DNA from: Mobilicoccus caccae | GTDB taxonomy: Bacteria > Actinomycetota > Actinomycetes > Actinomycetales > Dermatophilaceae | Direction: 5' to 3' | DNA: 64,000 bases | Assembly: GCF_030161635.1 (NCBI RefSeq) | Contig: NZ_BSUO01000001.1 | Span: forward strand, 1,159,199-1,223,198 | Part shown: positions 1 to 7,865 of the stretch, in pieces | Position numbering within the stretch: the stretch's first letter is position 1 | Layout: each line of letters opens with the position of its first letter | Made by a program: the position numbers and the translations under genes | Notes under the pieces: model-generated | The model's input: the letters and a program-made list of their open reading frames with translations, nothing else | Database searches by the model: none | Told to the model about the DNA's origin: nothing

Positions 1-753
1 GGCGCAGACCCAGGCGTCGGCTCTGCTCGCGGCCCTCGTCGGTGAGGGTTCCGAGGGCGTCGGCGGCGCCGTGACGCACGAGGTACAGGGTGCGGGTGCT
101 GATGGCGAGGCGCCGGCGTTCGTGCCTGCCGGGTCGGTGCGCTCGCGGCTGAGGCTGAACAGCAGGTCCTGGTGCAGTTCGGCCCAGACGACGTGGCACG
201 ACAGGATCCCGACCCCGGTGACCCACCGCAGGCCGTCGACGCGGGCCTTCGCGACGGCGGCGTCGTACTGCGCCGGATAGCGCCCGAACCGGGGCAGCGC
301 CGTGATCGCCCCGGACAGGGCTGTGCGCAGGTCGGCTCCCAGGTCGGTGAGTCGGGCGAGCAGTTCCTCGACCGCGCCGGTGTCGGCACCGGTGTATCCG
401 TGCTCGTCGCCGGAGCTGGAGCGCAGCTGCCACGTGGAGACGACCCGGAGGAACCGCGCGTTGACGGGTTCGAACGCGGCCAGCGCGGAGGTCAATGCCT
501 CGGTGGATGCCGCGTCGGCGACGTCGGTGGCCAGCAGGGTGGCCAATCGGGCCTGGCCGGTCTCGGTGACGGTGAATCCGCGCAGGTCGGCGAAGGAGAG
601 CGGCTCGATCCACCCGTCCTGCTCGGCGCGCACCAGGATCGCCGCGAGGGTGTCCTCGCGGATCAGGGCCCGATCCAGCAGGGCGTCGCGGTCGGCCAGT
701 CCGGCCAGACGGACCGCCTGCAACACGACCACCTCGGGCGAGGAGCCGCTCAC
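1..753 (-). CDS. Regulator-like protein running into a histidine-phosphatase domain (partial, likely frameshifted)
   Basis: The gene runs off the left edge of the window. The GTG start at 753 overlaps the stop of the upstream gene by 4 nt (GTGA), so the two are translationally coupled. The first ~200 residues form a helical, winged-helix-like N-terminal part (VVLQAVRLAGLADRD, then FTVTETGQARL) followed by a conserved-looking helical part (GRYPAQYDAAVAKARVDGL). I do not recognise a named family. From about position 130 the reading becomes Pro/Ser/Thr-rich. Another frame there reads ISTRTLYLVRHGAADALG, the RHG active-site motif of histidine phosphatases, but that frame has no ATG, GTG or TTG start nearby (it reads ATC at 103-101). 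Adding one base at the G run 131-133 fuses both parts into one protein. A regulator-phosphatase fusion is my inference; an overlapping separate gene is the alternative. Confidence 0.6.
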   Translation of the reverse strand, partial: MSGSSPEVVVLQAVRLAGLADRDALLDRALIREDTLAAILVRAEQDGWIEPLSFADLRGFTVTETGQARLATLLATDVADAASTEALTSALAAFEPVNARFLRVVSTWQLRSSSGDEHGYTGADTGAVEELLARLTDLGADLRTALSGAITALPRFGRYPAQYDAAVAKARVDGLRWVTGVGILSCHVVWAELHQDLLFSLSRERTDPAGTNAGASPSAPAPCTSCVTAPPTPSEPSPTRAASRADAWVCA

Positions 754-1160
754 CGGCCGGCGTCCCTCGGGGTCGAGGTGTCGGTGGAGCCCGGCAGGCG
801 TGTGGAGACCCGCTGGAGGCGTTGCTGCGCGGCCTGCGGTGAGCGGAGCCCGAGCAGGTCGGCGATCTCGGGCCACGTCATGCCCTCCGCTCGGGCAGTG
901 AACAACAGGGCCGTCTCCAGGGCGTCGAGATCGGCGCGCGCACCCTCGAGCAACACCAGTGCTGCGGCCAACTCCTCGCGGGACGCGTGCCCCACCTGCC
1001 CCGAGGCTCGCGACAAGGCGAAACGCAGCAGCGTCACGTCGTCCGGCGGCTCGTTCGGATGCTGCCAGGGGCGGTGCGGCAGGTCGGCGGCCCCGGCTGT
1101 CAGGAGCCGGTCGCGGGCCGCCACGACGCGGTCCTGCTCGGCTGATTCAGGGGAGTGCAT
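750..1160 (-). CDS. Small HTH-like DNA-binding protein, 136 aa
   Basis: The product is unrecognised but looks like a small sigma-region-4-like or HTH protein. The C-terminal third reads ARAEGMTWPEIADLLGLRS, a typical helix-turn-helix pattern (W-P-E-I-A-x-L-L-G). The ATG at 1160 is chosen; a TTG at 1181 in the same frame would add seven residues. The gene overlaps the next gene on the minus strand by 4 nt, so the two are probably one operon, with this protein a possible partner or regulator. Two near-identical palindromes lie 27-51 nt upstream of the ATG and may be its operators. The family assignment rests only on the HTH-like pattern. Confidence 0.7.
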   Translation of the reverse strand: MHSPESAEQDRVVAARDRLLTAGAADLPHRPWQHPNEPPDDVTLLRFALSRASGQVGHASREELAAALVLLEGARADLDALETALLFTARAEGMTWPEIADLLGLRSPQAAQQRLQRVSTRLPGSTDTSTPRDAGR

Positions 1161-1186
1161 GCACTCACTCGAGCACGGCAACGGGG

Positions 1187-1211
1187 TGTTGTCAACAGAA
1201 TGTTGTCAATA
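1187..1211. promoter_or_regulatory. Tandem palindromic operator candidates
   Basis: TGTTGTCAACA at 1187-1197 is an 11-bp palindrome around a single central base. TGTTGTCAATA at 1201-1211 is a one-mismatch copy, 14 bp away centre to centre. Read on the minus strand they give two TTGACAAC elements, which also resemble a -35 box for the gene starting at 1160. Tandem spacing just upstream of an HTH-type gene suggests an autoregulatory operator. No regulator is proven. Confidence 0.5.
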
Positions 1212-1352
1212 GGTCGTTGAGATAGCGCGCCTCGAAGGGTTGTCGGTGGTCGAGGGCAGGGTGTGTCGCACGGTCTCACTGCGGCTCGGAATCGGTTCGT
1301 CCGCGGCGTGGTGGGGTCGTCCACAGAGGGGGTTGAGTCTCGGTGGACAGTG

Positions 1353-1368
1353 TCGAACTGGCGTATGA
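1353..1368 (+). promoter_or_regulatory. LexA (SOS)-like box overlapping the -10 region
   Basis: TCGAAC-TGGC-GTATGA at 1353-1368 matches the actinobacterial LexA pattern TCGAAC-N4-GTTCGA in the whole left half and 4 of 6 bases on the right, with the correct 4-nt spacer. It overlaps a -10-like TATGAT at 1364-1369 and lies 40 nt before the DUF222 gene. Some mycobacterial 13E12/DUF222 genes are known to be DNA-damage regulated. Control by LexA here is inferred. Confidence 0.45.
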
Positions 1369-1407
1369 TTGCTCGTGTGTCGAACAGCTATGAAAGGGTG
1401 CATTGTC

Positions 1408-3374
1408 ATGTGGTCAACGTCTTCTCCCGCGGTGCTGAGTGCGCCTGAGGAGTGGGGCGTGGGCGGGCCGGTACCGGCGTCGGTGTTCGCCGACTTGAGT
1501 GATGACGAGTTGCTGGGTGAGGTCGAGACGATCGAGCGGATCAGTGCGTGGTTGGCCGCGCGGAGTGTGTCGGTGGTCGACGAGTTGGCCCGCCGCCGGG
1601 AGGGGGCTGCGGTGGTGGCGTCGGGTCCGGATGCCTCCTCCGGCGCGCGGAGGTTGGCGGTGACCGGGGCCCGGGAGGCGGTGGTCGACGAGGTCGTCCT
1701 GGCGACCGGGTTGGGGCGGCGGGCCGTGGAGACCCGGGTCGATCTCGCGCGCAAGGACGAACGACACGCCGCGACGCGGCAGGCGCTGGCGGCGGGACGG
1801 TTGTCGTGGAGTCGGGTGCTGCAGGTGCTCGACAAGACGGCGGCGGTCGATGCGCATCGGATGCGTGGGGTGGTGGAGGCTGTCCTGGCGCCGTGGCAGG
1901 CCCCGACCGAGGACGGTCCCGGTGACGAGGGTGGGCTCGCGGTGCCGCAGAGCGTGTTCTCCTGGCGGTTGGGTCGGGCGGTGGCTGCGGCCACGACGGC
2001 CGCGGCGCGGCATCGCGAGGCGGTCGATCGGCGCGATCTGTGGTCGGTGATCTCTGCGGACGCGGACGGCAGTCTGACGGTGACTGGGGATGCGGCGCGG
2101 GTCGCGGCGGCCACGCATCGGGTGGAGTCCATCGTGCGGCGGTTGCGTCGCGAGGGTGATGCGCGGACGTTGGCGCATCTGCGCAGTGATGTGGCGCTGG
2201 ATCTGTTGCAGTACGGCGACCTGGGCGAGGGGCTGCCGGCAGAGGCTGCTGCCGGGTATGCGACGTTCGCCGGTGCGCTCCCGCCGGCGCGGGTGGACGT
2301 GACGATCTCGGCGGCCAGTCTGGTCGGGGTCAGTCACGAGCCCGGTGCGATCACCGTGGGTGGTCGGGAGTGCCATGTGCCGGCGTTGATGGTGCGGGAT
2401 ATCGCGTATCGGGCGGGATCGACGTGGCGGCGGATCGTGACCGATCCGGCGACAGGGTACATGGCCGATGTGTCGCGGGAGGGGTATGCGATCACCGGCG
2501 AGTTGCGCGAGCGGGTCTTCGCGCGGGATCGGCACTCTCGGGTTCCGGGCAGCATGCGACCGGCGGCGCTCTGCGATACCGATCATGACGTCGACTACGC
2601 CGAGGGCGGGGCCAGTAGTGAGTCGAACGCGTCGGCCAAGAATCGCCGGGGGCACAACCACAAGACGACCAAGCGGTGGTCCAGTCGGCGTGAGCCGGAG
2701 GTGCACGGGTCGATCACCTGGACCACCGGCACCGGGCGCAGCTACGTCACGACCCCTTCGATCACCGCGACCCGACCCCCACCCGCGATGAGAACTGGCG
2801 CGCGTTGCGGTCCTTCCTCGCCAGCCGCCAGATGGAGCACGCAGACCTCGACGACGACCCCCACCCCGACGACGACTGGGACGGCGATGACCACGACGGC
2901 GGACGCGGCCACGACGGACGCGGCCACGACGGCGGTGGCGGTGGCGGCAGTGGCAGGGACGGCAGTGGCATGGGCGGCAGTGGTGGCGGCGCCGGCAGGG
3001 GCATCGGCGGCGCCGTCGACCCTGGACCCGGCGAGCCTGCGGACTCGGTGACCTCCGAACCTCTCCCGTTGCGCGTTCGGGGACGCCGGCGCCTCGGACC
3101 CCAGACCCGGGCAGAGGCAGAGGCAGAGGCAGGGGCCGACGTCGACGCAGCGCCACCTACTGAGGCGGCAATGTCCACTGACGCTGCTCCGCTCGTTGAT
3201 GGTGTGCCGCTCGTTGATGCTGTGCCGCCCGCTGACGCTGCGCTGCCGGCGAATGCTGCCTCGTCCGCTGATGCAGCGAATCCTGCTGACTCACCGGCGG
3301 ATGCGGGGTCGCCCGGCACCTCCATCGCTTCCAGAGTCAGGAGGGCAGCCGCAGCCGGAGATCCGACACCGTGA
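1408..3374 (+). CDS. DUF222/HNH endonuclease-like protein (13E12 family), frameshifted, degenerate HNH
   Basis: The ATG at 1408 is preceded by AAAGGG nine bases upstream; ATG 1390 is an in-frame alternative. The DUF222 region covers about residues 20-330. It is followed by an HNH-like end with LCDTDHDVDYAEGGASSESN. The metal-binding cysteines usual in this family are missing: the expected CxxPGC reads S-R-V-P-G-S, and the late CxxxH reads NRRGHNH, so nuclease activity is doubtful. The frame changes at the C run 2753-2756 (four C where five are needed). Beyond it the second frame restores the expected FDHRDPTPTRDENWRALR and then a long disordered tail rich in Asp, Gly and His, later Ala and Asp, to the stop at 3374. 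The corrected length is ~655 aa. A LexA-like box lies upstream. Confidence 0.8.
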
Positions 3375-3576
3375 ACGGGCGGAGATCCCGGTCCGCCGCC
3401 CTTCTGACCTCGACTTCGCGACCGCCGCGTCGGTTTCGCGGGGTCATCGACACGACCGGCGGGATCGAGCGCCTCGGGGCGCCTTCCCGTGGGAGGGGGT
3501 TCGGCAAGCACGGGCCGGAGCTGGTCTCCCGCACGGGGAATCCGGCAGGGGCGGCGCTCCCAGTAGGCTGGCGGAC

Positions 3577-3975
3577 ATGGCCACGTCTCTCCCCTTCCAC
3601 GGCATGCTCGGTCCGATGCAGCGGCGGCTGGGAGCGATCGTCCTCGGGAGTCAGGTGCCCGTCATCGTCTTCGGCGCCCTGGCCGTGTGGGGCCTCGCCT
3701 CGGCGCAGGACGACCCCCGGGCCGGTGTCTTCCTCGCCTCCGGGTTCGGCCTGGCGCTCGCCTCGATCGTGGCCGCGGCACTCCTGCGGCGGCCGTTCGG
3801 TGTCACGCTCGGGTGGGTCGTGCAGATCGCGATGTTCGCCAGCGCCGTCATCGCGCCCGTTATCGTCCTGGTCGCCGGCATCTTCATGGCCCTGTGGGTC
3901 ACCGCCCTGGTCCAGGGGTTCAAGATGGACCTCCTCACTGCCCGCCGCGAGGCGGCTCGCGCCGAGACCGCCTGA
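3577..3975 (+). CDS. DUF4233 membrane protein, 132 aa
   Basis: This is a small integral membrane protein with about four hydrophobic segments, for example VPVIVFGALAVWGLASA and MFASAVIAPVIVLVAGIFMA. DUF4233 proteins usually lie between folC and ndk in actinobacteria. Here ndk follows directly, but folC is absent and a DUF222 gene lies upstream instead, which suggests a local rearrangement. The ATG at 3577 fits a leaderless start: a TAGGCT -10 hexamer is at 3563-3568 and there is no convincing ribosome-binding site. The 200 bp between the DUF222 stop and this gene show no other gene. The function of the family is unknown. Confidence 0.85.
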   Translation: MATSLPFHGMLGPMQRRLGAIVLGSQVPVIVFGALAVWGLASAQDDPRAGVFLASGFGLALASIVAAALLRRPFGVTLGWVVQIAMFASAVIAPVIVLVAGIFMALWVTALVQGFKMDLLTARREAARAETA

Positions 3976-4047
3976 GCGCGTGAAGCACCCGCCGCGGGGC
4001 CACGACCGGCAGGAACGGCGGGTGCGACGGCTGGATAGGGTGAGGCC

Positions 4048-4467
4048 ATGACCGAACGCTCACTCGTCCTCGTCAAGCCCGACGGATACGCCCGCGGCCT
4101 CACCGGAGAGGTGCTCCGCCGCGTCGAGGCCAAGGGATACACCCTCGCCGCCCTGCAGGTGCTCACCCCCGGCCGCGAGCTCCTCGCCCAGCACTACGCC
4201 GAGCACGAGGGCAAGCCGTTCTACGAGCCGCTCGTGGAGTTCATGAGCTCCGGTCCCGTCACCGCCGTCGTCATCGAGGGCGAACGCTGCATCGAGGGCT
4301 TCCGCGCGCTCGCGGGCGCCACCGACCCGACGACCGCCGCCCCCGGCACCATCCGCGGCGACCTCGGCCGCGACTGGGGCGAGAAGGTGCAGAAGAACAT
4401 CGTCCACGGTTCGGACTCACCGGAGTCGGCCGACCGCGAGATCGGCCTGTGGTTTCCGAACCTCTGA
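4048..4467 (+). CDS. ndk: Nucleoside diphosphate kinase
   Basis: Ndk transfers the gamma-phosphate of ATP to (d)NDPs through a phospho-histidine. The 139-aa protein has the family length, begins ERSLVLVKPDGYARG, and carries the catalytic motif NIVHGSDS with the active-site histidine near residue 116. The ATG at 4048 follows a TAGGGT -10-like hexamer at 4036-4041, so the mRNA is probably leaderless. The gene order DUF4233-ndk is conserved in actinobacteria. A weak hairpin candidate lies just after the stop. Confidence 0.97.
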   Translation: MTERSLVLVKPDGYARGLTGEVLRRVEAKGYTLAALQVLTPGRELLAQHYAEHEGKPFYEPLVEFMSSGPVTAVVIEGERCIEGFRALAGATDPTTAAPGTIRGDLGRDWGEKVQKNIVHGSDSPESADREIGLWFPNL

Positions 4468-4582
4468 TCCCAGCGGGTGCGACAACCCCGCGAGTGCGAT
4501 AGACAGACCACGACGGCCCGCCACCACGGCGGTGACCGCCTGACATCGTGGCCCTCGGCCACTCGATCCCCCAGGAGCAGCG

Positions 4583-4927
4583 ATGAGCGACACGACGACC
4601 AACCCCGTGGGTGACGGCGGCGCCGACGGCGGCGCGGACTCCGGCGCACAGGCCCCGGCCACCGGCCTCACCGCCGGCTCGCCCCAGGCCCAGGGTGACG
4701 TCGGCGCCGACGGCGGTGCCGATGGTGGCGCGGACGGCGGCGCCGATGGTGGCGCGGACTCCGGTGCCGACGGCGGTGCCGATGGTGGCGCCGACCAGGG
4801 TGCGGGTGCCGACAAGGGCGCCGACGCCGACGGTGGCGCTGACGGCGGTGCCGATGGTGGCGCCGACGGTGGGGCCAACCCCACCGGCGACGGCGGTGCC
4901 GACTCCGGCGCCGGCGTTCCCGCCTGA
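4583..4927 (+). CDS. Gly-Ala-Asp repeat protein, 114 aa, possible oxygenase substrate
   Basis: The product is unrecognised. The start is supported by AGGAG at 4573-4577. About 15 GAD tripeptides occur, mostly as tandem GGAD tetrapeptides, after a short leader (MSDTTTNPVGD) and interrupted near residues 22-38 by a non-repeat stretch (APATGLTAGSPQAQ). The protein has no cysteine, no aromatic residue and no signal peptide, and is strongly acidic. The DNA repeats vary in codon choice (GGTGCCGAT, GGCGCGGAC), so the repeat is selected at the protein level or is old. The stop is six bases before the start of a JmjC-type oxygenase gene. An Asp-rich repetitive peptide beside a protein hydroxylase suggests a substrate or RiPP-like precursor; this is inference. 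Confidence 0.75.
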   Translation: MSDTTTNPVGDGGADGGADSGAQAPATGLTAGSPQAQGDVGADGGADGGADGGADGGADSGADGGADGGADQGAGADKGADADGGADGGADGGADGGANPTGDGGADSGAGVPA

Positions 4928-4933
4928 CCCACC

Positions 4934-6187
4934 GTGACCCAGCAACACCACCGCACGCCACGGGCGAGTGCCGTCACCTCGGCACTCGCCCGTGTCGTCG
5001 GTGCAGACCTCCCCGGTTTCGAGGCGGCATGGGGGCGCGCGCCGTGGCTGTACGACGGCCCCGGCTACGACGATCTCCTCGACCTGGCCGGCATCGACGA
5101 ACTCCTGAGCACCCGCGGCCTGCGCACCCCGTTCCTCCGGGTCGCCAAGAACGGGTCGACGCTGCCCGACCGGTCCTTCACCGCCGGTGGCGGGGTGGGC
5201 GCGGCCATCGCCGACCAAGTCAGCGACGCGCGCCTGGCGCACCTCTTCGCCGACGGATCCACGCTCGTCCTGCAGGCACTGCACCGCACCTGGGCACCGA
5301 TCGCCGAGTTCACCGCGGCCCTCGCGGGTGAGCTGGGTCACCCGGTCCAGGCCAACGCCTACGTGACTCCGCCGCAGTCGCAAGGGTTCTCGGCGCACTA
5401 CGACGTGCACGACGTGTTCGTGCTGCAACTGGCCGGTGAGAAGCGGTGGATCATCCACGAACCGGTCCTCACCTGGCCGATGCGCGACGAGCCGTGGGAC
5501 TCCGGCGGGCGCCGTGAGCAGGTGGCGACCGCCGCCGAGGGCGATGCCGTCCTCGACGTCGTCCTCCGACCCGGCGACTGCCTCTACCTGCCGCGCGGAT
5601 ACCTCCACTCCGCGCGGGCGCTCGGCGGCGTCAGCGCGCACCTCACCCTGGGCATCCACGTGTGGACCCGCCACCACCTCGCCACGGAGATGATGCGCCG
5701 AGCCCTCGCACAGGCGGACGATCTGCGCCGTCCGCTCGACCTCGGCGTGCAGGTCGGTGACGCCGACACGATCGCCGCCGACACCGCCGCCGTGCGGACC
5801 GCGCTCATCGAGGCGATCGAGCACCTCGACGACGACGACCTCGCCGCCCTCATGGACGCCCGCGCCGACGACACCGGCCGGCCCGAACCCGTGCGGCCCC
5901 TGGCCCAGGCGGCGGCCGCCCGCGACCTCACCCCCGACACCCCGGTGCGCCTCCGACGACACCTTCGGCTGCGACGGACCGACGCCTCCGACGGTGTGCG
6001 CCTGCAGGGCCGAGGCGTCGACGTCCTCCTGGAGGCATCACCCGACCTCGACGTGCTGGATGCCCTCCTCGACGGCGGAGTGCACACGGCGGCAGAGCTC
6101 GATGCTCAGTTCGGTGGCGAGTCCCAGGGCGACGGAACAGCGCTGGTGGCCCGGCTCGTCGCTGCCGGGGTCCTCGTCCCGGCCTGA
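4934..6187 (+). CDS. JmjC/cupin_4 2-oxoglutarate oxygenase (ROX-like protein hydroxylase)
   Basis: The family uses Fe(II) and 2-oxoglutarate to hydroxylate proteins; characterised bacterial members such as YcfD modify ribosomal proteins. The 417-aa protein shows the iron triad: H155 and D157 in FSAHYDVHD, and H225 in YLPRGYLHSA. The lysine in LAGEKRW fits 2-oxoglutarate binding. The last ~80 residues (LRRHLRLRRTD... VDVLLEAS) look like the winged-helix end of ROX enzymes. The GTG start at 4934 lies six bases after the GAD-repeat gene, so the two are almost certainly co-transcribed. Three 15-bp tandem repeats straddle the stop. The natural substrate is unknown; the neighbouring Asp-rich repeat protein is a candidate. 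Confidence 0.88.
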   Translation: MTQQHHRTPRASAVTSALARVVGADLPGFEAAWGRAPWLYDGPGYDDLLDLAGIDELLSTRGLRTPFLRVAKNGSTLPDRSFTAGGGVGAAIADQVSDARLAHLFADGSTLVLQALHRTWAPIAEFTAALAGELGHPVQANAYVTPPQSQGFSAHYDVHDVFVLQLAGEKRWIIHEPVLTWPMRDEPWDSGGRREQVATAAEGDAVLDVVLRPGDCLYLPRGYLHSARALGGVSAHLTLGIHVWTRHHLATEMMRRALAQADDLRRPLDLGVQVGDADTIAADTAAVRTALIEAIEHLDDDDLAALMDARADDTGRPEPVRPLAQAAAARDLTPDTPVRLRRHLRLRRTDASDGVRLQGRGVDVLLEASPDLDVLDALLDGGVHTAAELDAQFGGESQGDGTALVARLVAAGVLVPA

Positions 6188-6223
6188 CCCACTCCGGCCC
6201 GACCCGCTCCGGCCTGACCCGTG
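6179..6223. repeat. Three 15-bp tandem repeats over a stop codon
   Basis: Three units of the form CCGGCCTGACCCACT occupy 6179-6193, 6194-6208 and 6209-6223, differing at one to three bases. The first unit contains the TGA stop of the oxygenase gene. They probably arose by slippage; no function is evident. Confidence 0.6.
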
Positions 6224-6248
6224 ATCGGGACCCGAGCGACACCCACGT

Positions 6249-6383
6249 CGCCGAAACCGTCGCCTATAGGGGGCGGTTTCGGCGGAACCCACCCATGTCG
6301 TCGAGGCCGCCGGTTATAGGGGGCGGTTCCGGCGCGGTGACCCATGGAGCCGAGGTCGTTGGTTGCAGGGGGCGGTTCCGGCG
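6249..6383. repeat. Three tandem ~50-bp hairpin elements between convergent genes
   Basis: Copy 1 is an 11-bp perfect inverted repeat (CGCCGAAACCG at 6249-6259, CGGTTTCGGCG at 6274-6284) with a 14-nt loop containing CTATAGGGGG. Copies 2 (about 6298-6334) and 3 (about 6348-6383) are diverged versions at a ~50-bp period, each keeping the GGGGGCGGTTCCGGCG right arm. A related perfect 14-bp hairpin with loop TCTATAGG lies at 50039-50074, so this is a dispersed palindrome family. The position between convergent genes suits bidirectional termination. Confidence 0.7.
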
Positions 6384-6423
6384 GGGAGTGACGTCTGCGC
6401 GGGGATGCGTTCGGTGGTTGCGC

Positions 6424-7851
6424 TCAGCGCACGATGCCGATGGGGCGGTGCGTGTGTCCGGGGAACACCGAGGCGAGCTTCGGGGTGGCGAGGCGCTTGG
6501 TGAGGATCTCGCCGACGACGTCGCGGTAGTCGGTGGTCACCGCGAGGTCGCCGTCGTGCAGGGCCGAGGCGGCCAGGCCCGGCCAGCGCCCGTGGACCCG
6601 CCCACCGGCGACGTTGCCGCCCGCCACGAGCATCACGTTGCCGTGCCCGTGATCGGTCCCGCCGGTCGAGTTCTCCTCGACGCGACGGCCGAACTCGCTC
6701 ATCGTCACGATCGTCGTGCGGCCCCACAGGTCGCCGATGTCGGCCCGGAACGCGGCGATGCCGCGGGCGAGGGAGTCGACGTTGCGGCGCATCGGTCCCC
6801 ACTCCTCGTCGGGGGCGCCGTGGTCGCGGTGCAGGTCCCAGTCGCGGTGGTCGATGCACGCCGCCTCGACCGGAGCACCCGCGCGCATCATGCGGGCGAT
6901 CTCGGCCATGCCCTTGCCGAAGGGGTCGTCCGGGTAGCCCGTGGGTCGTGGCGCGGTGGCGCGAGCGCGGGCCAGGGCGCCCACGGCCGAGAAGGTGCGG
7001 CTCGCGTCGCGGGCGAGGCTCCCACCGGCCCGGCCGTACATGCCCCGCAGGGTCGCGTCGATGCTCCGGCGATACCCCGACCAGCCGGAGATGTCGAAGG
7101 ACTGCACGTCGTCCATCGACGCGGTGGGGAACGAGCCGCCGGCGGCCACGGACGCGCGGTCCCCGATGGTGACCGCACGCACGAGGTCGGTCCGTCGCGA
7201 GGTGGCCGCGAGGTGTCGGCCCAGCCATCCACTGCGCACCCCGACTGGAGCTGCACGCTCCATGTCGAGCTGGGCGTCGAAGTGACTGCGCGTGGCGTCC
7301 GGGTTGCCGACCGCGTGGACGACGGCCACCTGCTTGGACTGCCACAGCGGCATGAGCGGAGCCATCGCGGGGTGGAAGCCGAAGCCGCCTCCCGCGGGCA
7401 GGGTGACGTCGCCGGAGAGGGCGAGTCTCGGTCGTGCGCGCCGATAGTCGGCATCGTCGACGGGCGCCACCATCTGCAGTCCGTCGCTCGCGCCGCGCAG
7501 GAACACGACGATGAGGGTGTCCCGGCGGGTCGTCGCGGCACTCGGGGCGGCGAACGCGTACCTCGGTCGGGACGACACCGCACCCAGCGCGCCGAGGGCG
7601 GCCAACCCGCCCAGCACCGCGCGGCGACCCACCCGGCCGCCGGCCTGGCCGCCCTCGCCGAGGGCCTCGGCGGCCAGGCCGAGCGCGGTGTCCCCGCAGG
7701 CGTGGTCGCAGGCGATCTCGGACGCCTCACGCGCCCCGCCCAGCACGTCGGTCGAGCCGGTCGTGGTGCGCCGCACGAGGATCTCGCGGTCGTCGTGCGT
7801 GTGGACCGGGACGATGTCGTCGTCGAGTCGCCACAGATGGTCGGTGATCAC
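6424..7851 (-). CDS. DUF1501 family secreted protein
   Basis: DUF1501 proteins are sulfatase-fold-like exported proteins of unknown function that are nearly always paired with DUF1800 proteins, as here. The protein contains RDTLIVVFLRGASDGL near the mature start and FGRRVEENSTGGTDHGHGN, the characteristic C-terminal conserved region. A twin-arginine-like stretch GRRAVLGGLAALGALGA lies about 75 residues in, after an unusually long cytoplasmic-type leader, so the export route is uncertain. The GTG at 7851 is chosen because GGAG lies five bases upstream; a TTG at 7869 overlapping the stop of the upstream gene is the alternative. It is co-transcribed with the DUF1800 gene. Confidence 0.85.
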   Translation of the reverse strand: MITDHLWRLDDDIVPVHTHDDREILVRRTTTGSTDVLGGAREASEIACDHACGDTALGLAAEALGEGGQAGGRVGRRAVLGGLAALGALGAVSSRPRYAFAAPSAATTRRDTLIVVFLRGASDGLQMVAPVDDADYRRARPRLALSGDVTLPAGGGFGFHPAMAPLMPLWQSKQVAVVHAVGNPDATRSHFDAQLDMERAAPVGVRSGWLGRHLAATSRRTDLVRAVTIGDRASVAAGGSFPTASMDDVQSFDISGWSGYRRSIDATLRGMYGRAGGSLARDASRTFSAVGALARARATAPRPTGYPDDPFGKGMAEIARMMRAGAPVEAACIDHRDWDLHRDHGAPDEEWGPMRRNVDSLARGIAAFRADIGDLWGRTTIVTMSEFGRRVEENSTGGTDHGHGNVMLVAGGNVAGGRVHGRWPGLAASALHDGDLAVTTDYRDVVGEILTKRLATPKLASVFPGHTHRPIGIVR

Positions 7852-7865
7852 GGCAGCTCCGTCGC

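Noticed and set aside
4583..4927. CRISPR-like or satellite repeat array
   Set aside because: The repeat unit is 12 bp, uninterrupted, in frame and varied only at synonymous positions, so it is a protein repeat and not spacers between direct repeats.
4271..5962. Long minus-strand reading opposite ndk, the GAD protein and the oxygenase
   Set aside because: It lacks any family motif, and the plus strand holds clear catalytic motifs. The apparent repeats are the mirror of the GAD codons.
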